Source: Phylloscopus collybita
Lineage: Eukaryota > Chordata > Aves > Passeriformes > Phylloscopidae
Length of the DNA stretch: 64,000 nucleotides
Direction of reading: 5' to 3'
NCBI GenBank assembly: GCA_027886175.1
Contig: JAJNNQ010000092.1
Span: forward strand, 1,233,001-1,297,000
Part shown: piece after piece, positions 35,201-45,495 of the stretch
Layout of the letters: each line of letters begins with the position of its first letter
Position numbering within the stretch: position 1 is the stretch's first letter
The notes under the pieces: generated by a model
What the model was told of the DNA's origin: nothing
Databases searched by the model: none
The model's input: the letters and a program-made list of their open reading frames with translations, nothing else
Position numbers and translations under genes: made by a program

Positions 35201-37544
35201 AGGCTGATCACCCTTCCCTGGGGACAGGGGTGCAGTGGCAGGGTCCTGCCAGGCTCCCTGCCCTTCCCTGGGGACAGGGGTGCAGTGCCAGGGTCCTGCC
35301 AGGCTGCCTGCCCTTCCCTGGGGGCAGGAGTGCAGTGGCAGGGTCCTGCCAGGCTCATCACCCTTCCCTGGGGACAGGGGTGCAGTGCCAGGTGCTGCCA
35401 GGCTCCTCACCCTTTCCTTGGGACAGGGGTGCAGTGACAGGGTCCTGCCAGGCTCCCTGCCCTTCCCTGGGGACAGGGGTGCAGTGCCAGGGTGCTGCCA
35501 GGCTCCCTGCCCTTCCCTGGGGACAGGGGTGCAGTGCCAGGGTGCTGCCAGGCTCCCTGCCCTTCTCTGGGGACAGGGGTGCAGTGCCAGGGTGCTGCCA
35601 GGCTCCCTGCCCTTTCCTGGGGACAGGGGTGCAGTGCCAGGGTCCTGCCAGGCTCCTCACCCTTCCCTGGGGACAGGGATGCAGTGGCAGAGCCCTCACA
35701 CAGGGAGGCATCTCTCCCCTGCTCAGCCAAGCTCCAGGGGGCTGTGGTCCCAAATCCCATTTATTCCAAGGTGCTGCTCATCTTCAGGCAGTGCCTGAGC
35801 TGGGAGGGAGAGTGGAACAGCAGGAGAGGGGACATCAGCTGGCTGATGTCACCCTTTGGTGGGTGGCAGTGCCACCCTCAGCATTCTCAGTTGTTCCTTC
35901 AGCCCTTGGGAGTTGTAGGAAGGAAGGAGCTGCCCTGTTTTGGGTGGCAGAGGAAGGCTCTGCTCCTTCCAGTGCCCAGCACCTCTTTGGGAATGGCCAT
36001 TCCAGCTCTGGGAGGTGATTTGGGACATGGTGGGAAGTGAACTGCACACTGTGCATGTTGTGTGCCTGTCAAGCAGCCCAGGGATCCAGTGGGATCACAA
36101 GCCAGGGGTCCCATGGGATCACAAGCCAGGGATCCAGTGGGATCACAAGCCAGGGGTCCAGTGGGATCACAAGCCAGGGGTCCCATGGGATCACAAGCCA
36201 GGGATCCAGTGGGATCACAAGCCAGGGGTCCAGTGGGATCACAGGCCAGGGGTCCAGTGGGATCACAATCCAGGGATCCAGTGGGATCACAAGCCAGGGA
36301 TCCCACGGGATCACAGCCCAGGCCTCTGCTGGGCACCGGATGGAGCTGCTGAAGAGTAACAGGTCCCGCTTTGGGAGCATCCCCTGTGCAGGACAGTGGC
36401 AGAGCTGTGTCCCCAGCTGTGTCCCCAGGCCTGCCCTGCTCAGGGGCCCTGTCCTGCTTTCAGAGCACGGCGTGGTGCCCGTGTCCAGCGAGTGCCAGCA
36501 GCTCTTCCCCACCAAGATCGTCTCGCGCCTGGTGAAGTGGACGGCCATTCCCTACGAGGACTATGCTGTAAGTGCTGAGCACCAGCCTGAGTCTGCCCCT
36601 TCCAGCTGCCCTGTGGCACTGAAGCCATCATCCCTCCTCCTCCTCCTCCTCCTCTCAGGAACTGCCCTACACTAAGGATGTGATAGAGGCTGGCTTGGCT
36701 GAAGACACTCACCTCTACTACATGGCCCTGATAGAGAGGGGAACAGGTAAGGCACCTTTCCTTCCCTTGGGAATCCCCCCTCCCCATCCCAGGGCAGCTT
36801 CTGGGAGTCTCCCTGGATAACCCAGCTGGCTGGGGGCCCTGTGAGTGACACCTTTTCCCTGCTCAGCCAAGCTCCAGGCAGCTGTGGTGCTGAATCCTGG
36901 CTATTCCACGCTGCCTCCCGTCTTCAGCCTGTGCCTCAACTGGAAGGGAGAGAGGAACAGCAGCAACGACGACAACATTCGGGTACTGCGGGGCTGGGGA
37001 AGGAGGGGGCTGGATTTTTTGGGGGTTGTCCCCAGCAGTTCTGTGTCCCTAACAAGGGAATGCTGGGGTGAGCTGGTGCCTGGACACTGCAGAGATCCAA
37101 GCTTGTGCCAACCTCCTCTGTGCTTCGCAGGCCATGGAGAGCGAGGTCAATGTCTACTACAAGGAGCTGTGGGGGCCCAAACCTGGCTACCAGCTGCTGA
37201 CCAACCAGCTGCAGCGCCTCTGCATGGTGCTGGATGTGTACCTGGAGACAGAGCCCCACGACCCCAGCGTGGAGGGGCCCAAGGAGTTCCCCCAGGAGAA
37301 GATGTGTCTGCGCCTGGTCAGGTGGGAGAGCTGCCTGGGGGCTCAGGGTGCTGCCAGGGGCTCTGGAAGCCTGTCCTACAGGGATCTGCCCCCACAGCTG
37401 GAATTGGGCCTTTGCTGTGGGTGCTGTGGGATGTTCCTGATCCCCCTGGGTCACAGCTTCTCCCTCTCCTCCTCTTCCAGGGGTCCCCTGCGCCTGAAAC
37501 CCTTCAAGTTCAACTACCCCCAGGGGTTCTTCAGCCATCGCTGA
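23229..37544 (+). CDS. THOC5: THOC5, THO/TREX mRNA-export subunit (19 coding exons, 683 aa)
   Basis: Coding exons: 23229-23324, 24067-24210, 24943-25056, 25619-25716, 26318-26464, 29449-29563, 30239-30371, 31254-31331, 31513-31553, 32750-32849, 32966-33074, 34337-34438, 34532-34628, 34877-34991, 36464-36567, 36659-36746, 36867-36982, 37131-37321, 37481-37544. They sum to 2,052 nt, or 683 codons plus stop, the same length as human THOC5. The N-terminus [15 protein letters not shown] is the basic nuclear-localisation region. A long coiled coil covers about residues 60-250, an acidic [12 protein letters not shown] linker follows near 307-318, and the C-terminus is GFFSHR. THOC5 is a nuclear subunit of the THO complex that couples transcription to NXF1-dependent mRNA export. 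All introns are GT-AG except after 34,628, where the conserved join uses a GC donor. Introns are loaded with minisatellites and retroelement pieces. Confidence 0.97.
23385..23530 (+). mobile_element. CR1-type LINE 3' fragment
   Basis: A short copy in the THOC5 intron with TGGAAGATGTCCCTGCCTAT and TTTAAAGTCCCTTCCCACCC near its 3' end. Confidence 0.75.
23744..23772 (+). repeat. (GGA)n microsatellite, THOC5 intron
   Basis: A run of GGA/GAG triplets lies in the THOC5 intron following the first coding exon. Confidence 0.9.
24290..24690. repeat. THOC5: ~57-bp minisatellite in THOC5 intron 3
   Basis: Six to seven imperfect units of about 54-62 bp contain GGAATGGAACAACTTCCCTT and CCAAGGCTGCTGGGGCAGG. 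Confidence 0.85.
25845..26170 (-). mobile_element. CR1-type LINE 3' fragment
   Basis: A reverse-oriented copy between THOC5 coding exons, with CCATGGGCAGGGACACCTCC and GCCCTTGTCCCCAGTCCCTC. Confidence 0.88.
26520..27530. mobile_element. LTR-retroelement fragment in THOC5 intron 6
   Basis: An AT-rich, non-CR1 block. Its left half matches the block at 50.84-51.35 kb (for example TTGCTTTCAA, TTCATA, and an ACCTACAG/CATACAGCC region). Its right half matches 58.64-59.09 kb (AACAGGTGT, TGACCCAATCCCTCT, GTGAAAATATTA, and CCCCCCTGTACA repeats). Sharing with two separate sites shows an interspersed family. The style resembles LTRs of songbird endogenous retroviruses. No retroviral open frame is visible, so it reads as a decayed solitary element. 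Confidence 0.6.
27545..27712. repeat. 56-bp x3 tandem repeat, THOC5 intron 6
   Basis: Three near-identical units contain GGGATCTGGGCAGACACCTG, then a pyrimidine-rich CCACTCCATCTCCCAG. They lie directly between the LTR fragment and the left arm of the inverted repeat. Confidence 0.9.
27719..28798. repeat. Inverted repeat with 168-bp arms, THOC5 intron 6
   Basis: The left arm (27,719-27,886) and right arm (28,631-28,798) are reverse complements over 168 bp with only four mismatches and no gaps, around a 744-bp spacer. I see no clear target-site duplication outside the arms and no transposase frame in the spacer. It could be a non-autonomous foldback element or two oppositely oriented copies of one element. 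Confidence 0.9.
29584..29905. repeat. 60-bp x5 tandem repeat, THOC5 intron 7
   Basis: Five almost identical 60-bp units, containing GGGCTGGTTTGGCTTTGGAG and ATTCCCACTCGGGGTGGGCG, start about 20 bp after the splice donor at 29,563. The near-identity suggests recent expansion and possible length variation between individuals. Confidence 0.95.
32075..32495 (+). mobile_element. CR1-type LINE 3' fragment (distinct subfamily)
   Basis: The tail GGTTGGGCTTGATGCTCTCA, then AGCTTTTCCAAGCTAAAGGA and TTCAGTGATTCC, is a classical CR1 end of a second subfamily. It lies in the THOC5 intron before the exon at 32,750. Confidence 0.8.
33090..33510. repeat. 50-bp minisatellite, THOC5 intron 12
   Basis: About eight units of 50 bp contain CCTGGAGATCATTGGGCAGT and GAGCCCTGCAGAG. 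The array starts about 15 bp after the exon end at 33,074. Confidence 0.9.
34998..35690. repeat. 50-bp x ~14 minisatellite, THOC5 intron 15
   Basis: About fourteen units of 50 bp contain AGGCTCCCTGCCCTTCCCTG and GGGGTGCAGTGGCAGGGTCC. The first unit begins within about 10 bp of the splice donor at 34,992. Single-base variants are shared between neighbouring units, as expected of unequal exchange. Confidence 0.95.
36075..36325. repeat. 24-bp x ~10 minisatellite, THOC5 intron 15
   Basis: About ten units of 24 bp, alternating GGTCCCATG and GATCCAGTG before GGATCACAAGCCAGG, lie about 140 bp before the next coding exon. Confidence 0.95.
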
Positions 37545-37667
37545 GCGGCCCTGGGCATCGTTCTGGGATGGGACTCGTTCACTCAGTGGGAGGAGTGTCC
37601 CCATCCTGACACTTCTGCTCCTTTTACAATGTTTTGGGGTTTGTTTCAAGGTTTTGTAATCAAAGGG

Positions 37668-37673
37668 ATTAAA
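37668..37673 (+). terminator. THOC5: THOC5 polyadenylation signal ATTAAA
   Basis: ATTAAA lies 124 bp after the THOC5 stop codon and is followed by TG-rich sequence (TGTGTGGGTG), which fits a cleavage and polyadenylation site. Confidence 0.8.
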
Positions 37674-38429
37674 CTAAGCTGGAGAAAAAATGTGTGGGTG
37701 CTTTGTGCAAAGGGATGAGGGAGCTGTGAGGGCTGCAGCACGTCCTGCATCCCATCCCTGGGCTCTGAGAGCCTTTCCAGGGATGCTCCCTGCCTCCTGC
37801 CTTCCCTCCCCACCACAGGGGAGCTGAGATGGCTAAAAACTGAGGTGGCTAAAAATAGCCCTTTCCCAGAGCCCGCAGTGCAGCCCCAGCCCGTCCTTGC
37901 TGCCTGGCTGCCATCCCACTCAGCACAATCCCTGCAGCCTGGGGGGCTCCTCTGCTTCCTGGGCTTGGAGGGCAGCAGGGTGGGGTCCTGGGAGGGGCAG
38001 GATGGGGGCTGGGATATCCCAGCTTGCCCTGCTTGGCATCAGGGAGTTGGGATGTGCCCCCTCTCTCTGTGTAGGGCTCCCAGATGGGCAGAGCTGGGGT
38101 TCCATCCCCCCTCCCAAGGTCACTGTCCCTTCCTTCATCCCAGGCTCTCTGTGGCTCCCCTGAGAGTGAGAGGAGCTGACAGGCCCTCCCCTGCTGCCCC
38201 CCAGCCCCTGCCCTCGGTGCAGTGCTGCAGTGCCAGGCTGTGCCGCAGCCCCTGGGTTAAACCAGGCTCTCCCAGCCCCTTGGGAGCCACGCTTCAAAAA
38301 AAGAAGGAAGGGAAAAAACACACTGAAGTCCTTTGGAAAGCATAGCAGTGCTGGCCCTGTTTCCATCCTCAGGACACAGGGTTCTCCCTGCCTGCTCTGG
38401 GGTGTGTTTTCCCTCTGGAAAGTCCCGTG

Positions 38430-39055
38430 TCACCCACCCCAGCCCTGGGTGACACATCCCAGCCCTGCATTCCCACCTTCCTTTCCTGTCTCCTCCCCAG
38501 GACAAGCCAGCAGATCCCAGTCCTGCATTCCCACCTTCCCTCCCTCCCTGTCTCCTCCCCAGGACAAGCCAGCAGATCCCAGCCCTGCATTCCCACCTTC
38601 CTTCCTTCCCTGTCTCCTCAGGACAAGCCAGCAGATCCCAGCCCTGCATTCCCACCTTCCTTCCTTCCCTGTCTCCTCCTCAGGACGAGCCAGCAGATCC
38701 CAGCCCTGCATTCCCACCTTCCCTCCCCGTCTCCTCCCCAGGACGAGCCAGCAGATCCCAGCCCTGCATTCCCACCTTCCTTCCTTCCCTGTCTCCTCAC
38801 CAGGACAAGCCAGCAGATCCCAGCCCTGCATTCCCACCTTCCCTCCCCATCTCCTCCCCAGGACAAGCCAGCAGATCCCAGCCCTGCATTCCCACCTTCC
38901 CCATCTCCTCCTCAGGACAAGCCAGCAGATCCCAGCCCTGCATTCCCACCTTCCCCATCTCCTCCTCAGGACAAGCCAGCAGATCCCAGCCCTGCATTCC
39001 CACCTTCCTTCCCTCCCCGTCTCCTCCCCAGGACGAGCCAGCAGAGCCAGGGTGT
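38430..39055. repeat. ~58-bp minisatellite between convergent THOC5 and NEFH
   Basis: About eleven units of 47-62 bp contain AGATCCCAGCCCTGCATTCC and CACCTTCC plus a CTTCC run of variable length. The array abuts the NEFH polyadenylation signal. The stretch from 37.7 to 38.4 kb before it shows nothing recognisable. Confidence 0.93.
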
Positions 39056-39068
39056 CTCCGTAAGCACT

Positions 39069-39074
39069 TTTATT
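39069..39074 (-). terminator. NEFH: NEFH polyadenylation signal AATAAA
   Basis: TTTATT on the plus strand reads AATAAA for NEFH, 467 bp downstream of its stop codon. It implies a 3' UTR of roughly 0.5 kb that ends next to the minisatellite. Confidence 0.75.
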
Positions 39075-39540
39075 TGGTTATTGCACAGAAAGCAAAGATC
39101 AGTGGGCTGAGGTTTCCTGGTGCACCGTGTGTGTCTGTGAGCATTCCAGCCTCCCCCCACCTCTGCCCAGAGGGTCTGTCACCCCCCCCAGGGCAGGGCA
39201 GGACCCCGCCAGCCCCCCAAGCAGCTACAGCTCTGCATTGCACTCATCCATCCATTGCACATACATTAAATAAATGCACTTAGAGGAGAGAAGGGTGGTG
39301 GGGTGAGGTGTCCCCCCCCCTCTTCTTCTCCTGGGTTATAATTCAAGTGTTTAAATGTGGCGCTCGGCGAAGTCACGTTCTGCGAGGGAAGCAGCCGCCC
39401 ACCCGAGGGGCTCTCACGGGCCTATTGCTAAGGGAAAGCCTGGCCTGGGGGGCCCTGGGCTCCCACCCCGGGCCCAGCCGGCGCAGGGAGCGGGGCAGCT
39501 CCCGTGCCCGGAGGTGCCTGCGGCGCCCGGGGCTCTTCCA

Positions 39541-42500
39541 TCACTTCTTCCCTGGCTCTGGGGCTGTGCCCTCCTTGCCGGAGGGAGCCTCGACTTTGGG
39601 CGGTTCCTTACTGGCTTTGGGCTCGTCTTTGGGTTTTGCTTTAGCTTTGGGTTCCTCCTCTTTCTTGGGTTCCTCTGCCTTCTCCTTCTTGGGTTCCTCC
39701 ACCTTCTTGGGTTCCTCCACCTTCTCCTTCTTGGGTTCCTCCGCCTTCTTGGGCTCCTCTGCCTTTTCTTTCTTGGGCTCCTCCGCCTTCTCCTTTTTGG
39801 GCTCCTCCACCTTCTCCTTTTTGGACTCCTCCACCTTCTCCTTTTTGGGCTCCTCCACCTTCTCCTTCTTGGGTTCTTCTACTTTCTTCTTGGGCTCCTC
39901 CACCTTCTCCTCAGCCTTTGGCTTTTCAGCCTCCTTGGTGGCCGCTTTGCTGACCTCCTGCTGAGGTTTTGCTGGAGCCTCCTGGGCTTTTCCCTCTTCG
40001 GCAGGTTTGGGGCTTGGCTTGGTCTCTTTGGCCTGTGGAGCTGGAGGCTCTGGCACAGCAGCCGCCTTCTCTTTGGGTTTCTCCTCTGCCTTGGCCGGGA
40101 TGTCCTTCTTGGGAGCTTCCTCCTTCTTACCCTCCTCGGGCTTGGAGGGAGCCTTCACCTCCTTGGGCTGCTCCTCCTTGGCAGGGGCCTTTGGCTCCTT
40201 GGGAGCAGGGCTTGGCTCCTTGGCTGGGGCCACTTCCTTCTGTGGAGACTTGGCCTCCTCCTTCACGGGAGATTTGGCTTTCTCTGGGGACTTCACAGCC
40301 GGGGGCTTGGCCTCCTCCTTCGAGGGGCTTGGGGGCTTCTCTGGGGATTTGACTGATGGGGCTTTGGCTTCCTCTTTTGAGGGAGTTGCAGGTGGCTCTG
40401 GGGACTTCACAGCTGGGCTCTTGGCCTCTTCTTTAGAGGGGGCTGGGGGCTTCTCCGGGGACTTGACAGTCGGGGTCTTGGCCTCCTCTTTTGAGGGGGG
40501 TGTGGGCTTCTCTGGGGATTTCACTGTTGGGGTCTTGGCCTCATCCTTGGGGGGAGGTGCAGGTTTCTCTGGGGACTTCACAGTTGGGGTCTTGGCCTCC
40601 TCTTTGGAGGGCGTTGGTGGCTTTTCAGGGGATTTGACAGCTGGAGTCTTGGCTTCCTCCTTTGAGGGGGACTCAGGTTTCTCTGGGGACTTCGCAGCCG
40701 GGCTCTTGGCCTCCTCCTTTGAGGGGGTTTCAGGTTTTTCTGGGGATTTCACAACTGGGGTCTTGACCCCCTCCTTCGAGGGGGTTGGGGGCTTTTCAGG
40801 GGACTTGACTGCTGGGGTCTTGGCCTCCTCCTTTGAGGGGGACTCAGGTTTCTCTGGGGACTTGGCCTCCTCCTTTGCGGGAGACTTGGCCTTTTCTTCA
40901 CCCTCTTCTTCCTCTTTCTCCTCTTCTTCCTCCCCCTCCTCCTCTTTCTCTTCAGCTTTTTCCTCTTCAGCCTCTTTCTCAGCCTCCTCCTCCTCTGTGA
41001 CCTCCTCGGTCACCTGGATTTCCTCTGTCTGCTCCTCCACAATCACTGTCTCCTTCTCCGATTTTTCCACCACCTTGATCTTCTCCTCGCTTTTCACCTT
41101 GATGCTGGTGGTGATGCTGGGAGGCTTGGGGACCACCTCGGGATAGGAGAGCATCCCAATGCCAGTCTCGAGCCGATACTCCTCCCCTTCCAGGAGCTTT
41201 CTGCCAGGGAGAGAGAGACCAGAGCAGGGCCCTCAGTGGTGGCTTCTCATCTCCTCCCGTGACCAGGAGCTGCCAGCAACGTCCTGCAGCTCCATCTCCC
41301 TCCCTGCCCCATCCTGGATGATCCTCCTGCTGCTGTGGCCTGGGATGAGCAGGTTGCCTTGCCTTTCCCTCCACACGCCACTGGGTCACCCAGCTGGACA
41401 TTGCCATCCCTGGCTTTGGAGGATGGATGGTTTGCTCACCAAAAAGAGCCCAGGTGTTAACAAGGGACATTGAGCAGACCTGCCTGAGACCCCCCTCACA
41501 CCTCCCCCTGCTCCCCCTGTACCTGTAGGCAGCAATTTCGATGTCCAGGGCCATTTTGACGTTGAGCAGATCCTGGTACTCCCGGAGCTGAGCTGCCATC
41601 TCCCACTTGGTGTTCCTCAGCTCGCTGTCAAGCTGCTGGATGGTTTCCTGTGGGCAGACAGAGCCACAGTGGGAGGGGACACGTGGCACAGTCCCCAAGA
41701 GCAGGGGGACACAGAGCACCCCATAAGTGTGCCCTGGTCTCCAGCACCAGGGTGTCCTCACAGAGGAGTCTGCAGCCACCTCCTCCTGCAGACACACAGG
41801 GAAAGAGGACACAGCCAGGGGTGGTCTCAGGTTGCCTTTGGGGACCTGGCTGGAGCCCTGCACACCCTGGGCAAGGAGCTGCACTCCAGCTGAGCCCCTG
41901 GCCCAATCCCAGAGCTCCCTCCAGCAGGGAAAAGCTGTGGGAATGCTTCTAGGGCTTGGGTGAGTCCAATGGCAACTGAACTCCAGCTGAAGGCATCACT
42001 CTGGGGACAGCACTTCATTCCAAGGCCCCCAAGGCAGCCCTCACTTCCCAGATCTGGGGGGCAGGACGTTGCCCAAACCCTGGGCATGATGTTTATAACC
42101 ATCCTCACAGGCAGCTCAGTGCCAGGCAGAGCCACGGGGCAGCTGAGGGACACCAGAGCCCAGACACCACCTCAGGCTCCGGGTTCCTGATCCCTGTGGG
42201 CTGGGCAAGGCCAATTCTGACACAGCCCTGAGCATTTTCCACAACTCCTTCCCATCCCTGAGGCCAAGATCCCAGCGCTGCTCCTCCCCAGCAGCTGGAT
42301 GGTCCCTCCCCAGCCTGGGCCGCTGCCCACTGCGCCACGGTACCTGGTAGGACAGGACATCTGCATGGTGGCGCTCCTCCGAGTCCTGCCTCTGCCTCTC
42401 CAGCGACTCCTGGGTCCCCTTGAGGGCTTCCAGCTCGGTGGTCTTGGCCTGGAGCTGCCGGCGGTACTCGGAGATCTCCTCCTGGGCCAAGCGCATGGCG

Positions 42501-44450
42501 TCCGTGTTCACCTTGGCCACCTCCGAGAGCTTGTCCAGCCTCACTGCCGCGGGAAAGAGGAGCTGCAGGGCGGGAGGGAAGGAGGCTGCAGCCTCCCCTC
42601 CCTGGGGAAACTCAAACCCGTCCCTGCCACGCGTCCCTGTCCTCTGCAGAGCCACCCCAAGGCTCCCCGAGCGTTCTGCCTTCCCCACCCCTCGCTCCAT
42701 CTCTTCCAAGAAGTGAAGGGCGGCGGGCAAGGCGAGCTCGGGGGTGTTGCTGCCATCCTGGACTTCACCCCGTGCAGATCCTCGCTGCAGCCCCCGCCTC
42801 CCTTTCAGCTGTGCCACAGCCCCCTGCCCCTGGGCCCGGGGCGGGGGGGGGTTTTGCCGCAGAGCCCTGCGGACACCCCAGGGGATGAGGAGGGGCACGG
42901 AATGATTTGACAGGAGCGGGGAGAAGAGATCCTGCGGCCCCGGCGCCCCCGGAGCGGCGCTGCCGCTGCCCGCGGTGCTGAAGCGGCGCTGTCCGCGGTG
43001 CTGGGCCCGCCCTGCGCTCCCGGGGGGGGCTCAGGCTGGGGTGCCGACCCCCCCACCCCGCACCACCCGCACCGTGGTGTCCCCTCTGCCCCCCCAAGAA
43101 GGGCCACTCCCTGTCCTCCCCTCCCGCGTCAGGGATGCGGTACCGCCCCCCCCGCACTGCAAACACCCCCGGCTGAGCGGGACCAGCACAGCCCCCTGCG
43201 GCATCGGAGGGGGCCAGCACCCCAAAAACTTGCGGGGTGCCGGGTCAGCGATCCTGGAACCCGCCTGGGAACTCACTGCGGGGCAGAGGGAGGGAGGGGC
43301 GGGCTGGCAGCGCACCCGCAGGCTCTGGGGGTCTGAGGTCACCCTGAAGCCTTCCCAGGGCGCTGGATATACGGGAGGTCCCTGCACACCCCTGGGCTGG
43401 GGGGACACTAACGCCCTCCCCGAGCACAACATATGAGGGATCCCCGCACCCTCCTGGCCCGACGGGATCCCAACACCCTCCAGGAGCACAGCAGAGGTGG
43501 GAGGAATCCCTGCACCTCCCGGGGTGGCGACACCCTAAAAGAGTATAGAGAGCGGGGAGTCCCCGCATCCTCCCTTTGCTCCAACCCCATCCCGGAGCGC
43601 GGCGGCCCAGCGTGTCCCCGGAGAGGTACGGGAACGCTGCCACTCCCTGCCACTCACCGCGGAACCACTCCTCGGCCTGCAGGGTGCTGCGCACCGCCGT
43701 GCCCTCCAGCTGTGCTCGCAGGTCGCGGAGCGCGGCGGTGACTCCGGGCCGCAGGGACGCGGGGGGCTCGGCGGGCAGCTCGGGGCGAGCCCCTCGCAGC
43801 AGCGCTCCCACCTCGGCGCGGTGCTGCCTCCGCAGCTGCTCCGCCTCTTCCCGCAGCGCCCGGGCTCGCTCCTCCAGCGGTGCCCGAGCCCTCTCCTCCT
43901 GCGCCGAGCGCTGCGCCAGCCCGCGGGCCGCCGCCTCCAGCTCCGAACGCTGCCGGGCTTCATCCTCCAGCCTTCCCCGTAGCGCCGCCACATCCTCGGC
44001 CAGGCGCGCCCGCTCCAGCCGCAGCTGCCCCTTCTCGGCTCCCAGGCGCAGCACGGTGCCCCGCATGTCCCGCAGCTCCCGCGCGTACAGCTCGCCCATG
44101 GCCGAGCGCCCCGCCTGCTGCTGCCGCAGCGCCGCCGCCTCGGCCGCCAGCGCCCGGTTCTGCTGCTCCAGCGCCCGCACCCGCTCGATGTAGCCGGCGA
44201 AGCGGTCGTTCAGCACCTGCAGCAGCTCCTTCTCGTTGCGCGCCCGCGGTTCGCCGTTCAGCGAGTCCAGGCTTTCGGTGGAGGAAGCGGCCGCGCTGCC
44301 GCCGCCGCCCCCGGCGCCCCGCGCCCGTCCCACCACCGGGGCCGGCCACGAGTAGAAGCCGCTGGAGGCGGCGGAGCGCGGGGGAGCGCGGCCCGGCTCT
44401 TTGCGGAGCCCCCCCGGGGGGCCCAGCAGCGTCTCCAGCATCAGGCTCAT
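39541..44450 (-). CDS. NEFH: NEFH, neurofilament heavy chain (4 exons, 925 aa)
   Basis: Minus-strand exons: 44450-43658, 42543-42344, 41647-41523, 41200-39541. They join in phase into 2,778 nt. The intermediate-filament rod starts at [20 protein letters not shown] and ends at the consensus [14 protein letters not shown]. The Ala/Arg-rich coil 1 contains [14 protein letters not shown], as in human NEFH. The tail begins with [19 protein letters not shown], then a Glu-rich segment. It continues with about ten 19-residue units of the type [19 protein letters not shown] (16 Lys-Ser-Pro sites and several Lys-Thr-Pro), then Lys/Glu-rich repeats of the type EKVEEPKK. Human NEFH is about 1,020 aa. The protein assembles with the light and medium chains in axons, and KSP phosphorylation extends the side arms. 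The three-intron structure is that of neurofilament genes. Confidence 0.97.
39660..39920 (-). repeat. NEFH: 27-bp coding repeat, NEFH C-terminal EKVEEPKK array
   Basis: In-frame repeats of about 27 bp encode [12 protein letters not shown] nonapeptides, with shorter 18-bp variants (AEEPKK). They sit between the KSP region and the C-terminus. Confidence 0.9.
40240..40890 (-). repeat. NEFH: 57-bp coding repeat, NEFH KSP array
   Basis: About ten in-frame 57-bp units encode 19 residues each, centred on Lys-Ser-Pro-Glu-Lys-Pro and ending in Ala-Lys-Thr-Pro or Ala-Lys-Ser-Pro. The spacing is regular, unlike the 6- and 8-residue KSP spacing typical of the human tail. Confidence 0.93.
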
Positions 44451-44492
44451 AGCGACCCCCGCCCTCGCTGCGGCACCGGAGCGGCCGCCGGC

Positions 44493-44498
44493 TTTATA
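44493..44498 (-). promoter_or_regulatory. NEFH: NEFH TATA box
   Basis: CTATAAAG on the minus strand lies 43 nt upstream of the NEFH start codon, in GC-rich sequence. This places transcription initiation only about 10-15 nt upstream of the ATG, so the 5' UTR would be very short. Confidence 0.7.
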
Positions 44499-44499
44499 G

Positions 44500-45490
44500 A
44501 GCTCGGGGAGGCCGCTCCGCCCCGCCACCGGCAGCGGGGGTGGGCACCGGCACCGGCACCGGCACCGCCCCGCTCCGCCGCCGCAGCCCCGCGGGTGCGG
44601 GGGGGACCCCGCTGCCACGCCCAGAAAGGAGCGGGTTCCCCCTGGCTGGAGAACGGGCACGCCGGGGCACAGCGGGATCCCGGGAGTAGGGAATAAGACC
44701 ACCGGGAAGGGAGTGGAGAGCTCCCGAAGAGAGCAGGGAACCCCCCCGGGCAGATGGAGGCATCCCCGGGAACAGAGAGTGGGAGCCCCGGGAAGGGAGG
44801 AGGGCGCTCCTCAGGGGAGAACACATCCCCCGGGCAGGGAGCAGGAGCGCTGGGAGAGAGGATGGGAGCCCCGGGAAGGGAGCAAGGACACCCCAGGACA
44901 GAGTGAGGAGCCCGTGGGAAGCAGAGAGCCCCTGAAGAGAGCATGGAGAGGGGGAGGAGTAGAGGGTGGGACCCCCGAGGACAGGGCGAGGACCCCATGG
45001 AAGGGGAGTGGGGAACCCCCTGATGTGAGTGTGGACACCCTGGGCAGAGAGAGGAACACCTGGGAATAGAGTGGGATCCCCAGTAACAGAGAGTGGGACC
45101 CTGGGAAGAGACCCAGCCCAGAGCGGGACCCCACCCCGGTGTGAAGGAGAAAGGGGGGGCCTCGGCTGGCACAGACACCCCCTCCAAGGGTGGGATGCCA
45201 GGGCGGCACCCCCGGGGTGGGGCCCTCACTTCGTGTCCCCCCGGGGTCAGGCACTGACGGGGGATGGGGGAGGCGGGTTCCTGCTGGCTGGGGCGGGGTG
45301 GGTGGGTGCCAGGAGGGTCCCCTGGGGGTCAGGGGACACCCCTGCGGGATGCTGGGGAGCTCCAGGCAGGGAGGGGATGGGAGGGGCAGGTCAGCCATTC
45401 CGGCTGGGATGGGGATGGGGATGGGGACGGGGGTGGGGTGCGGGGATGTGACCCCCCCCCCAAACCTGCCCTTGGGACCTGGGCATGCAC
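44500..45490. other. NEFH upstream region
   Basis: No gene is visible. The sequence is purine-rich on the plus strand, with degenerate units of roughly 30-35 bp around GGGAGCAGGGA and AGAGTGGGACCCC from about 44,680 to 45,130. A GC-rich non-repetitive stretch with a GGGATG run near 45,410 follows. Confidence 0.55.
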
Positions 45491-45495
45491 AGACC

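Noticed and set aside
40007..41146. 379-codon open frame on the plus strand, Ser/Gly/Phe-rich
   Set aside because: It is the antisense shadow of the NEFH KSP repeat exon.
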